Assembly: GCA_017616475.1 (NCBI GenBank)
Contig: JAFZYD010000076.1
Location: 1 to 56,528, forward strand
Direction: 5' to 3'
DNA from: Bacteroidales bacterium
GTDB taxonomy: Bacteria > Bacteroidota > Bacteroidia > Bacteroidales > UBA932
Length of the DNA: 56,528 bases
Shown here: positions 14,470-21,724 of the stretch, piece after piece
How the letters are laid out: every line of letters begins with the position of its first letter
Numbering within the stretch: position 1 is the stretch's first letter
Notes under the pieces: model-generated
Databases searched by the model: none
Seen by the model: the letters and a program-made list of their open reading frames with translations, nothing else
Told to the model about the DNA's origin: nothing
Position numbers and translations under genes: made by a program

Positions 14470-14994
14470 ATGGCCAGCAACGCAGATTTTGTCCAGTACA
14501 TCGTGGACCAGTGCTCCGGCGCCGGAGATATCGCCGTCAAGAAAATGATGGGCGACTATTGCATCTATTGCAACGGCATTCTCTTTGGCCTGATATGCGA
14601 CAATAATCTTTTCATCAAGGTGACGGAGCCCGGCCGTGAGGCGCTGCGCGAAGAAGTGCTGCGCCCGCCTTATCCCGGCGCCAGGGACTATTTCTACATT
14701 GAGGATGTGGACGACAACGACTACCTGGCGAAATTGGTACGGGCCTCACTGCCTGCTCTTTCGGACCCCCGCGCAAAGAAATCCGCTCCGCTCAAACGCA
14801 ACCGGCAGGTTCCCATTTCGCTGGACGATGTAATCGTGCCCGACCTGACTTGCTCACAAGACCTCCGTGCCTTCTTCGAGCAGTACCTGGGAAGCAACTT
14901 CGTCTTCTCCGTCGAGTTCCAGAAATGGCTCCACGAGAACGACGGCCTCACCTACCGCGACGCCGTTGATGCTTATGAATCGATGAAAAAATGA
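14470..14994 (+). CDS. TfoX N-terminal domain protein with a C-terminal DUF6434-like domain
   Basis: The 174-aa protein has a TfoX/Sxy N-terminal domain (about 1-100: VKKMMGDYCIYCNGILFGLICDNNLFIKV). After a basic linker comes a C-terminal domain (about 115-172: IVPDLTCSQDLRAFFEQYLG, EFQKWLHENDGLTYRDAVDAY) that resembles DUF6434 (SAP-adjacent). TfoX domains act as competence regulators in gamma-proteobacteria, but in Bacteroidetes no competence link is established. It overlaps the next gene by 4 nt and follows the Dabb gene by 2 nt, so these genes form an operon. Confidence 0.75.
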   Translation: MASNADFVQYIVDQCSGAGDIAVKKMMGDYCIYCNGILFGLICDNNLFIKVTEPGREALREEVLRPPYPGARDYFYIEDVDDNDYLAKLVRASLPALSDPRAKKSAPLKRNRQVPISLDDVIVPDLTCSQDLRAFFEQYLGSNFVFSVEFQKWLHENDGLTYRDAVDAYESMKK

Positions 14995-15368
14995 AACAAC
15001 TAACTATGTGTATACTTTCCCTTTTGGGCCTGTTTGGCTGCAAAGGATACGGTGACCTCAAGGTCGATGAGTTTGAAAAGATGCTTGCAGAGGACCCCAC
15101 CGTCCTACTGATTGACGTCCGCACTGCAGAAGAGTACGCCGAGGGCCATCTGCCCGGAGCCATCAACATAGACTGGTACGACAAAGATTTTATGCAAAAG
15201 GCCGCCGCCCTGCTGAGCAAAGACCGCGCGGCTATGGTCTATTGCCGCAGTGGCCGCCGCAGTGCCGAAGCCGCCGCCAAACTGTACGGAGCCGGCATCA
15301 AGACCTACAATATGTTGGGAGGATATCTTGCCTGGACCGAGGCCGGCAAACCCACCTCAACCAACTAG
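14991..15368 (+). CDS. Rhodanese-domain lipoprotein
   Basis: The 125-aa protein is a single rhodanese domain with an N-terminal lipoprotein signal (MKQLTMCILSLLGLFGC, Cys17). Visible motifs are LIDVRTAEEYAEGHLPGAINID and the active-site loop VYCRSGRRSAEAA, where the Cys should carry the persulfide. NMLGGYLAWTEAGKP is the usual end. It should act in the periplasm as a sulfurtransferase or persulfide carrier. The start overlaps the preceding stop (ATGA). Confidence 0.88.
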   Translation: MKQLTMCILSLLGLFGCKGYGDLKVDEFEKMLAEDPTVLLIDVRTAEEYAEGHLPGAINIDWYDKDFMQKAAALLSKDRAAMVYCRSGRRSAEAAAKLYGAGIKTYNMLGGYLAWTEAGKPTSTN

Positions 15369-15400
15369 CACTTTAACCAGACCGAAAATAAAGAGGCCTG

Positions 15401-15817
15401 TCAGTGAATGGCCTTCCACCAGCGGACGATGAATCGGATGCCGGCGGAGAGGAGGCCTGGGCCGAGGCCGCAGTAGAACCAGGCGATGAAGGAGCCGGGC
15501 ACCTGCGGGATGCGCTTCAGGGTGATGCCCAGGGTAATCATAAAGGCGATGATGAGGTAGCCTCTGACGCTGAATGTCTTGAAGATGGAGGTCCGCTGTT
15601 CCGGCATCGCCATTATGCGCGCGGCGTACTTGCGCACCACTCCGGTGAACATAAACCAGAAGCCGGCGAAGACTGCGGCGGAGAGCACGAAATACCACCA
15701 CGGTATACTCGCCAGCCGGCCGTAATAATCCACGCCAATCAGCAGAATTTTGATGCCGATGGCGGTCCACAGCAGGCCGTTGACCAGTAGCAGATATTTG
15801 GTGGGAATCTTGAGCAT
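15401..15817 (-). CDS. Small integral membrane protein
   Basis: The 138-aa protein has four predicted membrane helices (about 8-27, 38-58, 85-104, 108-126) and the conserved-looking endings RIPQVPGSFIAWFYCGLGPGL and FIVRWWK. No known family is recognised, though similar short four-helix proteins are common in Bacteroidales. A TAnnTTTG box (tacctttg, minus strand, 15820-15827) ends 2 nt before the ATG at 15817, so the mRNA should be leaderless. It is convergent with the rhodanese gene. Confidence 0.7.
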   Translation of the reverse strand: MLKIPTKYLLLVNGLLWTAIGIKILLIGVDYYGRLASIPWWYFVLSAAVFAGFWFMFTGVVRKYAARIMAMPEQRTSIFKTFSVRGYLIIAFMITLGITLKRIPQVPGSFIAWFYCGLGPGLLSAGIRFIVRWWKAIH

Positions 15818-15882
15818 ACACAAAGGTAATCATTTCGCAAATAATGCGTAAAATGAGTATCTTCGTAGCAAATTAATCTGCT

Positions 15883-16386
15883 ATGAAACATCTCTTCATA
15901 TGTTTAGCCGCTGCCGTGTGCCTGTGCAGCTGCTCCTCAAATACGGCAAAACCCGTACAACCAGAAGAATATCAATCACTTAACCCCGATAATATGCAAA
16001 GAGTCCGCGATTTTCTGCATCAGACAGGATATTATTTCCTGGCCACTGTCGACGGCGACCAGCCGCAGGTCCGCCCTTTCGGCACCGCCGAAATAATTGA
16101 GGGCAAGCTTTATATCCAGACGGGCCACGTAAAGGCCGTTGCACATCAGATTGCCGCCAATCCCAAGGTCGCCATCTGCTCGTATAACGGCAGCGAGTGG
16201 CTCCGCATCACCGCCACTCTGGTAGAAGATTCCCGCGTGGAAATCAAGAAGGCGATGCTGGATGCCAACCCCGGTCTCCGCTCGATGTACGACGAAAACG
16301 ACGACAACACGGCAGTCTTCTTCCTCAAAGACGCCAAGGCCACCATCAACTCATTCACCGCCGCGCCGGTGGAAATAAACTTTTAA
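15883..16386 (+). CDS. Pyridoxamine 5'-phosphate oxidase-like flavin-binding lipoprotein
   Basis: The 167-aa protein has a lipoprotein signal ending VCLCSC (Cys17), then a split-barrel domain (about 38-165: MQRVRDFLHQTGYYFLATVDGDQPQVRPFG, LYIQTGHVKAVAHQIAANPKVAICSY). This is the PNPOx-like/general stress protein 26 fold that binds FMN or F420-like flavins. A lipid anchor on this fold is unusual outside Bacteroidetes. It is the first gene of a run with a zinc-ribbon protein and a DNA alkyltransferase. Confidence 0.82.
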   Translation: MKHLFICLAAAVCLCSCSSNTAKPVQPEEYQSLNPDNMQRVRDFLHQTGYYFLATVDGDQPQVRPFGTAEIIEGKLYIQTGHVKAVAHQIAANPKVAICSYNGSEWLRITATLVEDSRVEIKKAMLDANPGLRSMYDENDDNTAVFFLKDAKATINSFTAAPVEINF

Positions 16387-16398
16387 CCCAGAATCGAT

Positions 16399-16668
16399 AT
16401 GGAAATGAAATTCTGCCAGAGCTGCGGAATGCCGCTCACCGATGAAATCCTCGGCACCAACGCCGACGGCACCAAGAACCAGGACTACTGCATATACTGC
16501 TACAAGGACGGCGCGTTCACCCAGGATTGCACTATGGACGAGATGATTGAATTCTGCTCGCAGTTCGTGGACGAAGTGAACAAGAATATGCCCAAGCCAA
16601 TGACCAAGGAAGAATACAAGCAAATGATGCGCGGCTTCTTCCCGATGCTCAAACGCTGGAAAAAGTAG
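16399..16668 (+). CDS. Zinc-ribbon domain protein
   Basis: The 89-aa protein begins MEMKFCQSCGMPL with a CxxC knuckle and continues DYCIYCYKDGAF with a second CxxC, matching the putative zinc-ribbon family (PF12674 type). The C-terminal half is helical (MDEMIEFCSQFVDEVNKN) and ends with basic residues. Function is unknown. Its TAG stop overlaps the GTG start of the next gene by 1 nt. Confidence 0.82.
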   Translation: MEMKFCQSCGMPLTDEILGTNADGTKNQDYCIYCYKDGAFTQDCTMDEMIEFCSQFVDEVNKNMPKPMTKEEYKQMMRGFFPMLKRWKK

Positions 16669-17207
16669 TGTCCTTTACGTGGCATTACGACTCCCCGCTG
16701 GGCGGCATCACCCTGGCCAGCGACGGCGATGCGCTCACCGGGCTTTGGTTCGACGGGCAGGCGCATTTTGCGGAGACTCTTGCCGCAGAACACAGGGAGA
16801 AAATGCTCCCGGTTTTTGAGGCGGCCTGCCGCTGGCTGGACATCTATTTCGACGGCAGAGACCCGGGATTCACCCCGCCGTTGAACCCATCCGCGACTCC
16901 CTTCCGGCGCCGTGTCTGGGACGTTTTGCTGACGATACCCTTCGGACAGACAATGACCTACGGCGAAATTGCCCGCCGCCTGGCCGAGGCAGCCGGAACG
17001 GCATTAGGGACCGGGGCGATTTCTGCCAAAGCGCCGGGCTCCCACCGCATCTGGCCCCGGGCCGTCGGCGGCGCTGTCGGCCACAATCCCATCTCACTTA
17101 TCATCCCATGCCACCGCGTAATAGGCACCGCCGGCCGCCTCACCGGCTACGCCGCCGGCATCGACAAGAAAGCCCGCCTTCTGCGGCTGGAGCAATCGCG
17201 GCAATAA
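16668..17207 (+). CDS. ogt: Methylated-DNA-[protein]-cysteine S-methyltransferase
   Basis: The 179-aa protein has the full AGT/Ogt architecture: an N-terminal ribonuclease-like part (FTWHYDSPLGGITLASD), the RVWDVLLTIPFGQTMTYGEIA wing, and the active site LIIPCHRVIG, in which the Cys accepts the alkyl group from O6-methylguanine. GYAAGIDKKARLLRLE is the usual end. Between GEIARRLAEA and RAVGGAVG there are about 20 extra residues compared with common forms (AAGTALGTGAISAKAPGSHR). The start is GTG at 16668, coupled to the zinc-ribbon gene. Confidence 0.9.
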   Translation: MSFTWHYDSPLGGITLASDGDALTGLWFDGQAHFAETLAAEHREKMLPVFEAACRWLDIYFDGRDPGFTPPLNPSATPFRRRVWDVLLTIPFGQTMTYGEIARRLAEAAGTALGTGAISAKAPGSHRIWPRAVGGAVGHNPISLIIPCHRVIGTAGRLTGYAAGIDKKARLLRLEQSRQ

Positions 17208-17211
17208 TCCT

Positions 17212-17238
17212 TCCCGGCAGACCTCGTCCACTTTGAGA
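17212..17238 (+). repeat. Half-REP upstream of the transposase gene
   Basis: ttcccggcagacctcgtcca plus ctttgag is the inverse complement of the outer edge of repeat copy A (13978-14006), with two differences near its inner end. Only one arm is present, so it cannot form the hairpin alone. Confidence 0.65.
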
Positions 17239-17334
17239 AAGAAAAATCGATTATTTGAATCGAAAAGCAGTTATTTTTCATAACTTGCGTTGTCTTTCCT
17301 TGCCACAGAAGGACGGATTAAAAAGTTGTTAGAT

Positions 17335-18276
17335 ATGAAGAGCCGATTCGAAAAAAATCCGTACCGGGAGTTACCCGATGGCACAATTGCCAAAGTTTAT
17401 CCATTTCACGTTTCTCTGGAGGGCCTTGAAAGCAAGATCCTTTGCAGAGTAGACTCTGATTACGACGCGTTTGTCAAGATTATCTGCGTTTGCGCCAAGC
17501 GGACAAACGTAATTCTTGTGATATATGCTGTCGTATCCAATCATGTGCATTGCATTGTCCTAGCCATTGACCAAGCGGCTGCGAATGCTTTTGCGGCAGA
17601 AGTTAAGAGAATGTACTCGATGTATTTCGCCCGAAAGTATTCAGACCACTCCGTTCTCAAGGGTGTCGATGCCAGTGCCGTGTATCTCTATTCCGATTAT
17701 TACCTCCGCAACGCCGTCGCCTATGTTGTGCGCAATGCTATGGACAATGGGGCGGAGAGCATCCAGAGTTACCCCTGGACTGGGTACAGGGGAATGTTTT
17801 GTGGAGGGAAGCCGGGGAACGCCGGCCCGCTGTCAAAGGTGAGCGAGTTGTCTAGACGCGAAAAGCGCCGCATTATGCACACCGACGACGACCTGAGCCG
17901 TGTACGTTGGTTGCTGAATGCTGATAACACACTGGAGCCAGCCACGATATGTGATTGGTATTATGTGGAGGATGCCTTCTCTAACGAACAGAGCTACTTT
18001 TTGAGATTAATCGGCGGAGTAAACAGGGCCGAGATGCAGAGTTCGTTGATTGACGGCCCTAGAGTAAAGAGACCGGATACCGACTTTCTTCGCACTGTAA
18101 ATGACATTTCTACGCGATGGTTCCAGAAACCCATACAAGAACTTCCCGTGGAAAAGAAGGCAAAACTGCTTCAGTATGTTTCTCTCTCGAATCGCACCGA
18201 TCCGTCTCAATTGGCCAGAGTGTTCGAGTTCAAAAGAGAGGAAGTCCTCCGCCTCCTTGGTCAGAAAAACCGGTAA
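17335..18276 (+). CDS. REP-associated tyrosine transposase (RAYT, Y1/HUH family)
   Basis: The 313-aa protein has the Y1 transposase fold: a VYPFHVSL first strand, the HUH motif in AVVSNHVHCIVL (His70 and His72) and the likely catalytic tyrosine Tyr130 in NAVAYVVRNAMDNG, followed by YPWTGYRG. A C-terminal helical region (about 263-310, LLQYVSLSNRTDPSQLARVF) looks like an HTH domain, as in Bacteroidetes RAYTs. Such single-copy enzymes nick and join REP hairpins through a 5'-phosphotyrosine. The flanking sequences match that role: a half-REP lies upstream and a REP doublet 12 nt downstream, with a further doublet 3.2 kb away. I used the ATG at 17335; the longer frame uses TTG at 17290. Confidence 0.88.
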   Translation: MKSRFEKNPYRELPDGTIAKVYPFHVSLEGLESKILCRVDSDYDAFVKIICVCAKRTNVILVIYAVVSNHVHCIVLAIDQAAANAFAAEVKRMYSMYFARKYSDHSVLKGVDASAVYLYSDYYLRNAVAYVVRNAMDNGAESIQSYPWTGYRGMFCGGKPGNAGPLSKVSELSRREKRRIMHTDDDLSRVRWLLNADNTLEPATICDWYYVEDAFSNEQSYFLRLIGGVNRAEMQSSLIDGPRVKRPDTDFLRTVNDISTRWFQKPIQELPVEKKAKLLQYVSLSNRTDPSQLARVFEFKREEVLRLLGQKNR

Positions 18277-18287
18277 CAGCGCACACT

Positions 18288-18415
18288 TACTGGCCGAGGT
18301 CTTCTCGGAGGGGCGACACCTCGGCCACCCGTATTTGGCAATCGCCACAATATTAGCACGTTACAATCTGAGGGCGGCCGAGGTCCCGGCCTTCCCGGAG
18401 GACCTCGTCCACTTT
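18288..18415 (-). repeat. REPIN-like pair of palindromes (copy B, inverted)
   Basis: Read on the minus strand, this 128-nt unit follows copy A at 13978-14107 almost base for base in both hairpins: gtggacgaggtcctccggga at one end and tggccgaggtgtcgcccctc at the other. The spacer is diverged except for a short attg...aaata block. Stem pairs are 18291-18300 / 18318-18327 and 18376-18386 / 18399-18409 (one mismatch). It lies 12 nt after the RAYT stop. Confidence 0.8.
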
Positions 18416-18442
18416 AGAGCAAAAAAACCTACCTTTGCGGGG

Positions 18443-19396
18443 ATGAAACTACCGGAGAAACTTACCAAATGGCTCAGGCCGAGGCTGCGGCTGTGGAAGA
18501 TGTACAACGAACTGGGGTACATCCCGTGGCACAAACCGCGCAAGGAGAAAAAGAAAAAGGAACGCAAGGGGGTCTACATCGGCACCCGCGAGGCCATCCC
18601 GTTTATGAACGACGATGCCAAGCGCACCCTCTCCCACTTGCTGCTGCGGCCCGGCTATATGATGCGGGACTACATTATGCGCGGCCAGCACGAGCGCTAC
18701 CTCGCCCCGTTCACCGCCCTGTTGGTGTTCTACTCCGTCTTCACCCTGATTGTCGCCATTGTCAAGCCCGGGACTTCAAAGAATACTATGATTGACAGTC
18801 TGATAAACGGCTTCAACGACGCCACAGCCGAGATAGACGAGCCGTCTGCCAAACGCGACAGCCTTACGATTAGCTTTGACGGTAAAAGCGTAAAATCTAT
18901 AGACGGGGGAAGCTTAAAATCGATGGTCAAGATTATGCGGGACGCCGTGCTGCTAACCAGGCTCGACCTTTACCCGGAGGCGGCCGACACCCCGTGGAAA
19001 GAGTCCCTCGCCGCGGTGGAAAGCGACCTGCGCGGCAAGGGCATCCCTCTTTTCCTGGGCAACTTCCTGCTGATTTGGCTTACAATGATAATCGTGCTGA
19101 AGAAATACAAGATAAGCGCCTCGGGCACAGCCGCGGCATCGGCCTACGTCCTGTGTCAGTTCTGCATATTTATGTTTCTGGCGCTGCTGTTCTCCCTTGG
19201 CCGGGACACCAGCCTCGGCCTGCTGCTGATGGGCATCCTGCTGTTCATAGACTATCGTCAGATGCTCCAACTGGACAATAAGAAGGCCTTTTGGCTCACT
19301 GTCAAAACCGGTTGGTATTATTTGATACTCCTGGTTGCCTTCTATGTCCTAATTGGCAGTATATTAATTACTTATGCAGCATTCAAGGCGTTATGA
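18443..19396 (+). CDS. DUF3667-like membrane protein
   Basis: The 317-aa protein has a basic N-terminus (KPRKEKKKKERKG) and TLSHLLLRPGYMMRDYIMRGQHERYLAPFT, the segment typical of DUF3667 proteins (L-x-x-P-G-x-x-x-R-x-Y-x-x-G-x-R-x-x-Y-x-x-P). A first membrane helix lies at about 90-112, a soluble middle follows, then four C-terminal helices (about 198-310). DUF3667 has no known function. The frame is open to 18101 inside the transposase gene, but a tacctttg box at 18430-18437 ends 5 nt before the ATG at 18443, giving a leaderless start. It overlaps the phosphatase gene by 4 nt. Confidence 0.78.
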   Translation: MKLPEKLTKWLRPRLRLWKMYNELGYIPWHKPRKEKKKKERKGVYIGTREAIPFMNDDAKRTLSHLLLRPGYMMRDYIMRGQHERYLAPFTALLVFYSVFTLIVAIVKPGTSKNTMIDSLINGFNDATAEIDEPSAKRDSLTISFDGKSVKSIDGGSLKSMVKIMRDAVLLTRLDLYPEAADTPWKESLAAVESDLRGKGIPLFLGNFLLIWLTMIIVLKKYKISASGTAAASAYVLCQFCIFMFLALLFSLGRDTSLGLLLMGILLFIDYRQMLQLDNKKAFWLTVKTGWYYLILLVAFYVLIGSILITYAAFKAL

Positions 19397-19848
19397 GACG
19401 AATCATTTTTGTCTGTCATGGGAACATTTGCCGCAGTGCGATGGCGGAATTCATACTAAAGGCTATGGTCAAGGAGCGCGGCGTCGCAGACCAGTTCCAC
19501 ATTGAATCGGCGGCGGTTTCTGACGAAGAGATGGGCAACCCCATTTACCCGCCCGCAAAGCGGTGCCTGACGCAGCACGGCATTCCCTTCGACAGCCAGA
19601 AGCGGGCGCGGCGCATAAACAGCGCCGATTACGACCGGTTCGACACTATTGTTTGTATGGACGCCTCCAACCTGCGGCTCATCAAATACATAATCCCGAG
19701 CGACCCGGAGGGCAAAATCCATTTAATGATGACCTACGCCGGCATCCACCGCGACGTGGCGGACCCTTGGTACACGGGCGATTTTGAGGCGACCTACCGC
19801 GACCTTGTGCAAGGCTGCACCGCAATGTTGGACCAATATTTGTTATAA
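19393..19848 (+). CDS. Low-molecular-weight protein-tyrosine-phosphatase
   Basis: The 151-aa protein carries the P-loop VCHGNICRS (C-x5-R-S, Cys8 and Arg14) and the general-acid motif VADPWYTGDF. Length and motifs are standard for LMW-PTPs, which remove phosphate from tyrosine, often on exopolysaccharide-control kinases or arginine-phosphorylated proteins. ATGA overlap with the DUF3667-like gene couples the two; no kinase gene is nearby. Confidence 0.92.
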   Translation: MRRIIFVCHGNICRSAMAEFILKAMVKERGVADQFHIESAAVSDEEMGNPIYPPAKRCLTQHGIPFDSQKRARRINSADYDRFDTIVCMDASNLRLIKYIIPSDPEGKIHLMMTYAGIHRDVADPWYTGDFEATYRDLVQGCTAMLDQYLL

Positions 19849-19874
19849 ACGACAAAAACCAAATATACCGCATT

Positions 19875-20405
19875 ATGAAAAGAATGATTTGTGCCATTGC
19901 TGCAATCTTTATCGCAGTATCGACCTTTGCCCAGACATCCCTGCTGCAACAGAGGAACTCCATAGTGGAAGTCGACTACAACAACGAGACGCTGGAGGTG
20001 TTCAGTACAGAAAAAGACGGCCAGCTGAGCTACTATCTTTCTGCAGGCCGTGTAGGTATCGGCAACGAAGTGATTCAGGTTTACATAGACCCCCTCACCG
20101 AGATTTTCATCCCGCTCGGCAACACCCTCGCCGATGCCATAAAGACGCTCCAGGATTTGCAGACCTTCTGCAAGAACCCGTCCGGCACAACTATGACGAT
20201 GGATTGTTGTATATCCGTAGGCCTCCCCAACGACAATCTGGAGCCTGTAACGGTAACTGCAAGAAAAATATTGTTGAGCCGCCGGCTCGAATTTTCGGTG
20301 AACCGCGACGGCTTCCTGCGCGCCAATTTTATACCGCGCTCCAACTTGAACTCTATGGTGACCAGCATCAAAATCTACAGCAAACTGCATCCCAGCGAGA
20401 AATAA
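19875..20405 (+). CDS. Secreted hypothetical protein
   Basis: The 176-aa protein has a clear signal peptide (MKRMICAIAAIFIAVSTFAQ, cleavage after about residue 19-20) and a mature beta-rich domain without cysteine clusters or known motifs. The gene follows the phosphatase by 26 nt. I cannot assign a family. Confidence 0.72.
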   Translation: MKRMICAIAAIFIAVSTFAQTSLLQQRNSIVEVDYNNETLEVFSTEKDGQLSYYLSAGRVGIGNEVIQVYIDPLTEIFIPLGNTLADAIKTLQDLQTFCKNPSGTTMTMDCCISVGLPNDNLEPVTVTARKILLSRRLEFSVNRDGFLRANFIPRSNLNSMVTSIKIYSKLHPSEK

Positions 20406-20451
20406 TTTAATTATATTTGTAACGGATAATAACTACTTAACAAGTAATAAT

Positions 20452-20640
20452 ATGCTCACTAAAATCGTTTATTTTGTAGGTCTCGTACTTGCAATTCTCG
20501 CTGTAATAGACATTTCCAAAAAGCCCATCAAGTTCATTTGGAAAATTGTCTGGTCCGTTCTGGTTCTCGCTTTCAGCTGGATCGGCCTCGTTTTCTACTA
20601 CCTCATTGGCAAAGACAACATCGCCAAGTGGTGCAAATAA
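20452..20640 (+). CDS. Small two-helix membrane protein (PLDc_N-like)
   Basis: The 62-aa protein has two hydrophobic helices (about 4-18 and 28-50) joined by DISKKPIKFIWK and ends FYYLIGKDNIAKWCK. The pattern W-x-x-x-x-L-x-x-x-W-I-G-x-x-x-Y-x-x-x-G resembles the phospholipase D N-terminal membrane domain (PF13396), found alone in many Bacteroidetes. A strong terminator follows. Confidence 0.75.
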   Translation: MLTKIVYFVGLVLAILAVIDISKKPIKFIWKIVWSVLVLAFSWIGLVFYYLIGKDNIAKWCK

Positions 20641-20666
20641 GCCTATAACGTCGCAGCGAATAAAAG

Positions 20667-20700
20667 CCGCCTTCCGACACAAACGGGAGGCGGTTTTTTT
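20667..20700 (+). terminator. Rho-independent terminator
   Basis: ccgccttcc (20667-20675) pairs with gggaggcgg (20685-20693) with one T-G pair, and seven T residues follow. It ends the unit containing the small membrane protein. Confidence 0.85.
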
Positions 20701-20738
20701 GATTATTCGGCAAAAAGCACTACCTATGCCGTTGAGCA

Positions 20739-21677
20739 ATGAAACATCTGGGCGAAATAATATCCCTGCTGGTTGCGGTTTCTTGGACCTTTTCGGCGTG
20801 GTTTGCCGACAAGTCCAGCCACCGCATAGGGGCGATGGTCACAAATGTGATACGCCTGGCGCTGGCCACAATCTTTCTTGCCGTCCTGCTGTGGATAACC
20901 ATAGGATATCCCTACCCCGCCTTTGCAGACGCCAAGACCTGGTTGTGGCTGGCACTGTCGGCACTGGTAGGCTATGTATTCGGCGATTTCTGCCTTTTCA
21001 ACTGCTATCTGCACATCGGGCCGCGATTCGGACAGCTGTTTATGACCGTGGCACCGCCGGCCGCCGCTATAGCAGGCTTTTTCCTGCTTGGCGAAGCCTT
21101 CACCTGGAAGACCTGCCTGGCGATGGCGGTAACCCTGGCCGGCATCGCAATCTCCATCCTGAGCCGCGGCGGGGACAAGCACATCCGCCTGTCGCTGCCA
21201 TTCAAAGGCATTCTGCTGGGCCTCGGAGCCGGTATCGGCCAGGGAGTCGGCCTTGTGCTGAGCAAGGTCGGTATGGAGCATTATGCCGCTGCCCTGCCGC
21301 AAGAAGCACCGCGGGCTATGCAGATAATGCTGCCGTTCGCCTCGACCCTCATCCGGGCTATCATAGGCTTCGCCGGCTTCTTCGCCATAGTCGCGCTCCA
21401 GAAAAACTTAGGCCGTCTGAAAGCGGGCGTCAAGGATAAGACCGGAATGAAATACGCCACCCTGCTGACACTCTTCGGCCCGGTGTTCGGGGTGTCGCTG
21501 TCGCTTATGGCGGTGCGTTATGCCGACGCCGGCATAGCCTCCACTCTTATGGCGCTGACGCCGGTTATGATAATTGTTCCGGACGTGCTAATCAACAAGA
21601 AAAAGCCAAGCCTTCGCGAAATCATTGGCGTAGTTGTAACAATGCTGGGCGTGAGTCTCTTTTTCCTATATCAGTAA
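20739..21677 (+). CDS. EamA/DMT-family transporter
   Basis: The 312-aa protein has ten hydrophobic helices in two EamA halves, with GYVFGDFCLFNCYLHIGPRFGQLFM in the first and YADAGIASTLMALTPVMIIVPDVL in the second, both typical of the drug/metabolite transporter superfamily. The substrate cannot be told. It is likely an exporter in the inner membrane. The gene precedes the GH97-glp operon by 47 nt but may be a separate unit. Confidence 0.88.
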   Translation: MKHLGEIISLLVAVSWTFSAWFADKSSHRIGAMVTNVIRLALATIFLAVLLWITIGYPYPAFADAKTWLWLALSALVGYVFGDFCLFNCYLHIGPRFGQLFMTVAPPAAAIAGFFLLGEAFTWKTCLAMAVTLAGIAISILSRGGDKHIRLSLPFKGILLGLGAGIGQGVGLVLSKVGMEHYAAALPQEAPRAMQIMLPFASTLIRAIIGFAGFFAIVALQKNLGRLKAGVKDKTGMKYATLLTLFGPVFGVSLSLMAVRYADAGIASTLMALTPVMIIVPDVLINKKKPSLREIIGVVVTMLGVSLFFLYQ

Positions 21678-21724
21678 TCAATATTTTTTCTAACTTTATA
21701 GTTTAGAATAAATACCAAGTATTG

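Noticed and set aside
17335..18276. IS200/IS605 insertion sequence
   Set aside because: The enzyme is longer than IS200 TnpA, no IS ends or TnpB are found, and the flanking REP doublets fit a RAYT better.
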